A DNA stretch of 64,000 nt from Cololabis saira (Eukaryota; Chordata; Actinopteri; Beloniformes; Belonidae): contig NC_084600.1 in assembly GCF_033807715.1 (NCBI RefSeq), forward strand, positions 46,631,324 to 46,695,323, written 5' to 3'. The notes beneath the pieces were generated by a model, which was not told where the DNA came from, made no database searches, and saw only the letters and a list, made by a program, of their open reading frames with translations. Shown here one piece after another: positions 58,950 to 64,000 of this stretch; within the stretch, counting starts at the first letter, position 1, and the number at the start of each line of letters is the position of its first letter. Made by a program: the position numbers and the translations under genes.

Positions 58950-59150
58950 TTCCTTTGCAATCCTGCTAAGCAGCGCTTTTCTTTGTTTTCGTTTGTTTCT
59001 AGCTCTTTATCTTCCTGTCTTCTGCTCTCCATCTTTCCTCAGGTCTCTGTTCTGTCAGGTTTCCAGACCCAGTAAACTCCAGAACTCCAACCCTGTACGA
59101 GCTGCAAACTCACGGCTGACGCATCACTGGTGTGTAACTGATTATAAACT
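58950..59150. repeat. duplicated low-copy segment, copy 2
   Basis: Second copy of parts of 57951-58320 (gcaatcctgctaagcagcgc, then ctctttatcttcctgtcttc and gtacgagctgcaaactcacg). Confidence 0.75.
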
Positions 59151-59556
59151 AGCGTTAGCTTATCTCCTACAGAAAGACCTTTGATGAGGAAAGAAGTCAA
59201 ACTCTTCCAGAGAAAGGAAATCAAAAGGAAGTTGGAAGGAGGGAGAGGAGGACATAAATCTCTCCGAAGGGAAGGAGGGAGAGATTCTCCGACTCCTGCT
59301 CTGGCTCCAGTCGGGACGGTCGAGGGTTCGACGAGCTGATTCTTGACTCGTTTCCAAACACAGAACCTGAACATGGTTCTGGAGGGAAGAGGTTTGTCAT
59401 CTCCACGTCTGTTGTTCATATTCTGAGTAAGAGCTGAAGACAAACAGACGAGTAAACTGGACAAGAAATGAAGAAACATAAAACATAAAACATTCCCCCA
59501 CAGAGGAACTCACCTGACCATGAACCTGCTGGATAAACATAAACACTGTGTGTGTG

Positions 59557-59560
<4 letters not shown>
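59151..59560. other. low-copy region, no gene recognised
   Basis: Minus-strand frames of 61-146 codons overlap; none has a recognised domain. Confidence 0.4.
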
Positions 59561-59651
<91 letters not shown>

Positions 59652-59652
59652 A
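59561..59652. repeat. (AT)n microsatellite
   Basis: Almost pure AT dinucleotides. The dispersed element 59668-62510 appears to have inserted in or beside an AT tract, since AT-rich text resumes at 62511. Confidence 0.95.
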
Positions 59653-59667
59653 TGTATGAAATATGTA

Positions 59668-62510
59668 TGTCACGATAGGTTTGTTGAGGACCCAAATGCA
59701 GGAGAGCAGGAGGCAGGAGTTCACAAAGCAGGATTTATTCAGCAAAAAGTGCTGTTGAGCAGGATCAAAAACCATAAAAACTTGACATGTCACATGGAGG
59801 GAGGAACAGTCGGACCAGCAGGAGCAGGAAAGACAAGACTAGATATAACAGGTGATAACGAGACACGGGTGATATCGAGACACAGGGAATAACGAGACAC
59901 AGGGAATAATGAGACACAGGGGATAACAAGACACAGGGGATAATGAGACACAGGGGATAACAAGACACAGGGGATAACGAGACACAGGGAATAACGAGAC
60001 ACAGGGGATAACGAGACACAGGGGATAATGAGACACAGGGGATAACAAGACACAGGGGATAACGAGACACAGGGAATAACGAGACACAGGGAATAACGAG
60101 ACACAGGGGATAATGAGACACAGGGAATAACGAGACACAGGGGATAATGAGACACAGGGGATAACAAGACACAGGGGATAACGAGACACAGGGAATAACG
60201 AGACACAGGGGATAACGAGACACAGGGGATAATGAGACACAGGGGATAACAAGACACAGGGGATAACGAGACACAGGGGATAACGAGACACAGGGGATAA
60301 CGAGACACAGGGGATAACGAGACACGGGGGATAACGAGACACGGGGGATAACGAGACACAGGGGATAACGAGACACAGGGGATAACGAGACACAGGGGAT
60401 AACGAGACACAGGGGATAACGAGACACAGGGGATAACGAGACACAGGTGATAACGAGACACAGGGGATAACGAGACACAGGTGATAACGAGACACAGGAG
60501 ATAATGAGACACAGGTGATAACGAGACACAGGGGATAACGAGACACAGAATATAACGAGACACGGGGGATAACGAGACACAGGTGATAACGAGACACAGG
60601 AGATAATTAGACACAGGGGGTAACGAGATACAGGTGATAACGAGACACAAGTGATAATGAGACACAGGGGATAACGAGACACAGAGTATAACGAGACACA
60701 GGGGATAACGAGACACAGGGGATAACGAGACACAGGGGATAACGAGACACAGGGGATAACGAGACACAGGGGATAACGAGACACAGGGGATAACGAGACA
60801 CAGGGGATAACGAGACACAGAATATAACGAGACACGGGGGATAACGAGACACAGGAGATAATTAGACACAGGGGATAACGAGACACAGAGTATAACGAGA
60901 CACAGGGGATAACGAGACACAGGGGATAACGAGACACAGGGGATAACGAGACACAGGTGATAACGAGACACAGGGAATAACGAGACACAGGGGATAACGA
61001 GACACAGGTGATAACGAGACACAGGGGATAACGAGACACAGGGGATAACGAGACACAGGGGATAACGAGACACAGGGGATAACGAGACACAGGGAATAAC
61101 GAGACACAGGGGATAACGAGACACAGGTGATAACGAGACACAGGGGATAACGAGACACAGAGGATAACGAGACACAGGTGATAACGAGACACAGGGAATA
61201 ACGAGACACAGGGGATAACGAGACACAGGGGATAACGAGACACAGGGGATAACGAGACACAGGTGATAACGAGACACAGGAGATAATGAGACACAGGTGA
61301 TAACGAGACACAGGGGACAACGAGACACAGAATATAACGAGACACGGGGGATAACGAGACACAGGTGATAACGAGACACAGGAGATAATGAGACACAGGG
61401 GGTAACAAGACACAGGTGATAACGAGACACAGGTGATAATGAGACACAGGGGATAACGAGACAGAGAGTATAACGAGACACAGGGGATAACGAGACACAG
61501 GGGATAACGAGACACAGAGTATAACGAGACACAGGGGATAACGAGACACAGGGAATAACGAGACACAGGGGATAACAAGACACAGAGTATAACGAGACAC
61601 AGGGGATAACGAGACACAGAGGATAACGAGACACGGGATAACGAGACACAGAGGATAACGAGACACAGGTGATAATGAGACAAAGGTGATAATGAGACAC
61701 AGGTGATAATGAGACACAGCGGATAACGAGACACAGAGTATAACGAGACACAGGGGATAACGAGACACAGGGGATAACGAGACACAGGGGATAACGAGAC
61801 ACAGGGAATAACGAGACACAGGGAATAACGAGACACAGGGGATAACGAGACACAGAGTATAACGAGACACAGGGGATAACGAGACACAGAGGATAACGAG
61901 ACACAGGGGATAACGAGACACAGAAGATAGCGAGACACAGGGGATAACGAGACACAGAGGATAACGAGACACAGGGGATAACGAGACACAGGGGATAACG
62001 AGACACAGGGGATAACGAGAAACAGAGGATAACGAGACACAGGTGATAACGAGACACAGGGGATAACGAGACACAGGGGATAACGAGACACAGGGGATAA
62101 CGAGACACAGGGGATAACGAGATAACGAGACACAGGTGATAACGAGATAACGAGACACAGGGGATAACGAGATAACGAGACACAGGGGATCACGAGATAA
62201 CGAGACACAGGGGATAACGAGACACAGGAGATAACGAGACACAGGGGATAACGAGATAACGAGACACAGGTGATAACCAGACACAGAGGATAACGAGACA
62301 CAGGTGATAACGAGACACAGAGGATAACGAGACACAGGGGATAACGAGACACAGGGGATAACGAGACACAGGGGATAACGAGACACAGGGGATAACGAGA
62401 CACAGAGGATAACGAGACACAGGGGATAACGAGACACAGATGACGACAATCAGGGCAGATGGAAACAAGAGGGACCGAACTGAAACTGGGGGAAATGTCA
62501 AACCCTGACA
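59668..62510. mobile_element. dispersed element (TGTCACG...CTGACA) swollen by a 17-bp array
   Basis: Left end tgtcacgataggtttgttga, then ggacccaaatgcaggagagc, then aagcaggatttattcagcaa; right end tccatctgccctgattgtcg when reversed, finishing aaccctgaca. The ends are inverted for about 6-8 bp (tgtcac / ctgaca). Fragments of the same right end occur at 11695-11784 and 56490-56550. The element itself is non-coding; class uncertain. Confidence 0.6.
59851..62439. repeat. 17-bp minisatellite (about 152 copies)
   Basis: Unit ggataacgagacacagg with variants gaataac, tgataac, gagtataac, gaatataac, gataatg and gataattag. A 9-bp extra module (gataacgag) appears from 62113 to 62265. On the minus strand the unit has no stop in any frame, so frames of up to 894 codons run through it with a 17-residue period (CLVIPCVSLSPVSRYPL-type). 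These are not accepted as genes. Confidence 0.97.
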
Positions 62511-62646
62511 ATATATATGTGCGTGTGTATATATATATGTGTGCTGATGAGGCATTGAGACACCGTGGCTGACGTGAAACTCCAGCTTCCTACCCCCTGC
62601 AGGGCCGGCACCTTTGAACATGACTTTGAACAGAACCACGGGAATG

Positions 62647-62866
62647 CCATATGACGAAGTTCCTGACTGACTGATATGTTAATACCAACTCCATATGATG
62701 AAGTTCCTGACTGACTGATATGTTAATACCAACTCCATATGATGAAGTTCCTGACTGACTGATATGTTAATACCAACTCCATATGATGAAGTTCCTGAAT
62801 GACTGATATGTTAATACCAACTCCATATGATGAAGTTCCTGACTGACTGATACGTTAATACCAACT
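62647..62866. repeat. 44-bp tandem array (5 copies)
   Basis: Unit ccatatgatgaagttcctga plus ctgactgatatgttaatacc plus aact. Copies differ by one or two bases (atgacg; gaatgac; gatacg). Confidence 0.96.
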
Positions 62867-63290
<424 letters not shown>

Positions 63291-63616
63291 GTGTGTGTAT
63301 AATACAACACAAAAGTGTATTACACAGGGTTAATATCACCTGCTGCTCCTCCATCTGAAACTATCCTGCAGTTAAGTTATAATTACGTCTAAATTCTTGC
63401 TTCTGCTTTGGGGTATTTTCTGTAGTCTAAAGAAAAAAAAAGAAAAGAAAAAAGGACGTATATGTGTATATTTATATGTGAAAGACAGTTAAAGAGACAA
63501 AACATCAAACTTGAAACATGAAACTTTACTGTTTTTCTTTAAAAAAAAAACTTAAATGTGATAAAGTGTCCCGAGTATTTCTGAATCAGAGGTTGTACGA
63601 CCGTCATCAGCTGCTT

Positions 63617-63674
63617 TCATAAACTCTGCTTTCATAAACTCTGCTTTCATAAACTCTGCTTTCATAAACTCTGC
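63617..63674. repeat. 15-bp tandem repeat (about 4 copies)
   Basis: gctttcataaactct in four tandem copies. Confidence 0.95.
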
Positions 63675-63835
63675 TGCAGAATGAAATTAAAACATACGTA
63701 AACCAAAACATATGATTTAACTCAATCATATACGCAGGAAGTGTAATAAGATCATGTGATTAAGGGGTTAACGTGGATGTAAACGTGTTTCTCCGTGAGC
63801 TGATCAGGTTTCACACGACCTGACGTAAACAGAGA

Positions 63836-64000
63836 GAGAGAATGAATGAATGAATGAATGAACTATCTTTATTTTGGTCTTGTACAAGCAATGCATAAAG
63901 AAGACAAAAAATAAATAAGACAAAATATAAAATTGACGTTTCACACATTGTCTGGAGATGATCCTCTATTCAGTCCACTTTTCCATTCGGCATTTGTTTA
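63836..64000. other. (GAAT)n and possible reversed LINE tail
   Basis: agagagagaatgaatgaatg followed by aactatctttattttggtct. A tetranucleotide next to a tttattttgg word is typical of a reversed LINE 3' end. The window ends before this can be confirmed. Confidence 0.35.

Noticed and set aside
59765..62511. Large minus-strand proteins of 549-894 codons
   Set aside because: They consist entirely of the 17-bp minisatellite read in stop-free frames; no non-repetitive domain, start context or conserved core.

Overview
The window looks like teleost fish nuclear DNA. This is an inference from the mix of repeats: long (AC)n, (ATT)n, (AAAG)n and (AT)n microsatellites, several minisatellites, hAT-like elements with CAG...CTG ends, fold-back MITEs, and 3'-truncated L1-like and Jockey/L2-like LINE remnants. 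I found no complete host protein-coding gene, rRNA or tRNA gene. Almost every long open frame lies in a tandem repeat or a decayed transposon. The window is best read as intergenic or intronic repeat-rich DNA.

Layout. 1-1042: low-copy DNA and a CT-rich tract. 1043-9480: a very large 22-bp minisatellite in two blocks (about 8 kb), each followed by the same 199-bp sequence. 9481-14500: three copies of a fold-back MITE, an (AAAG)n-bearing element and a possible micro-exon. 14500-20500: a 20-bp gaaaaaagtc minisatellite, an hAT-like element with a perfect 8-bp target duplication, a second hAT fragment, a small-ORF family and a 1.35-kb dispersed element. 20559-23056: a 300-bp unit present three times with an L1-like 3' end between copies. 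24-33 kb: an inverted-repeat element, a hairpin-rich fold-back family, two copies of a GC-rich poly(A)-ended retroposon in opposite orientation, long microsatellites and a LINE fragment. 33-46 kb: a patchwork of hAT-like, TTAA-flanked and LINE pieces. 46.8-50.3 kb: an inverted pair of about 290-bp repeats enclosing a 1.5-kb 30-bp minisatellite. 52.2-56.3 kb: a 10-bp array, then a 3.4-kb 43/45-bp array. 56.6-59.2 kb: a 1.3-kb inverted-repeat element and a local duplication. 59.7-62.5 kb: a dispersed element swollen by about 152 copies of a 17-bp unit. 62.6-64 kb: a 44-bp tandem array and (AT)n.

Main theme. Several arrays seem to have started inside transposable elements or a short coding sequence and then expanded. 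The 22-bp and 43/45-bp arrays, and less clearly the 30-bp array, show higher-order periods (about 1,056 and 4,781 bp; 1,003 bp; 270 bp) that imply block duplication rather than unit-by-unit slippage alone. The best candidates for something undescribed are the GC-rich retroposon family, the fold-back MITE flanked by unusually long direct duplications, and the triple unit around the L1-like fragments. All function statements are inferences from sequence reading; no database search was possible.
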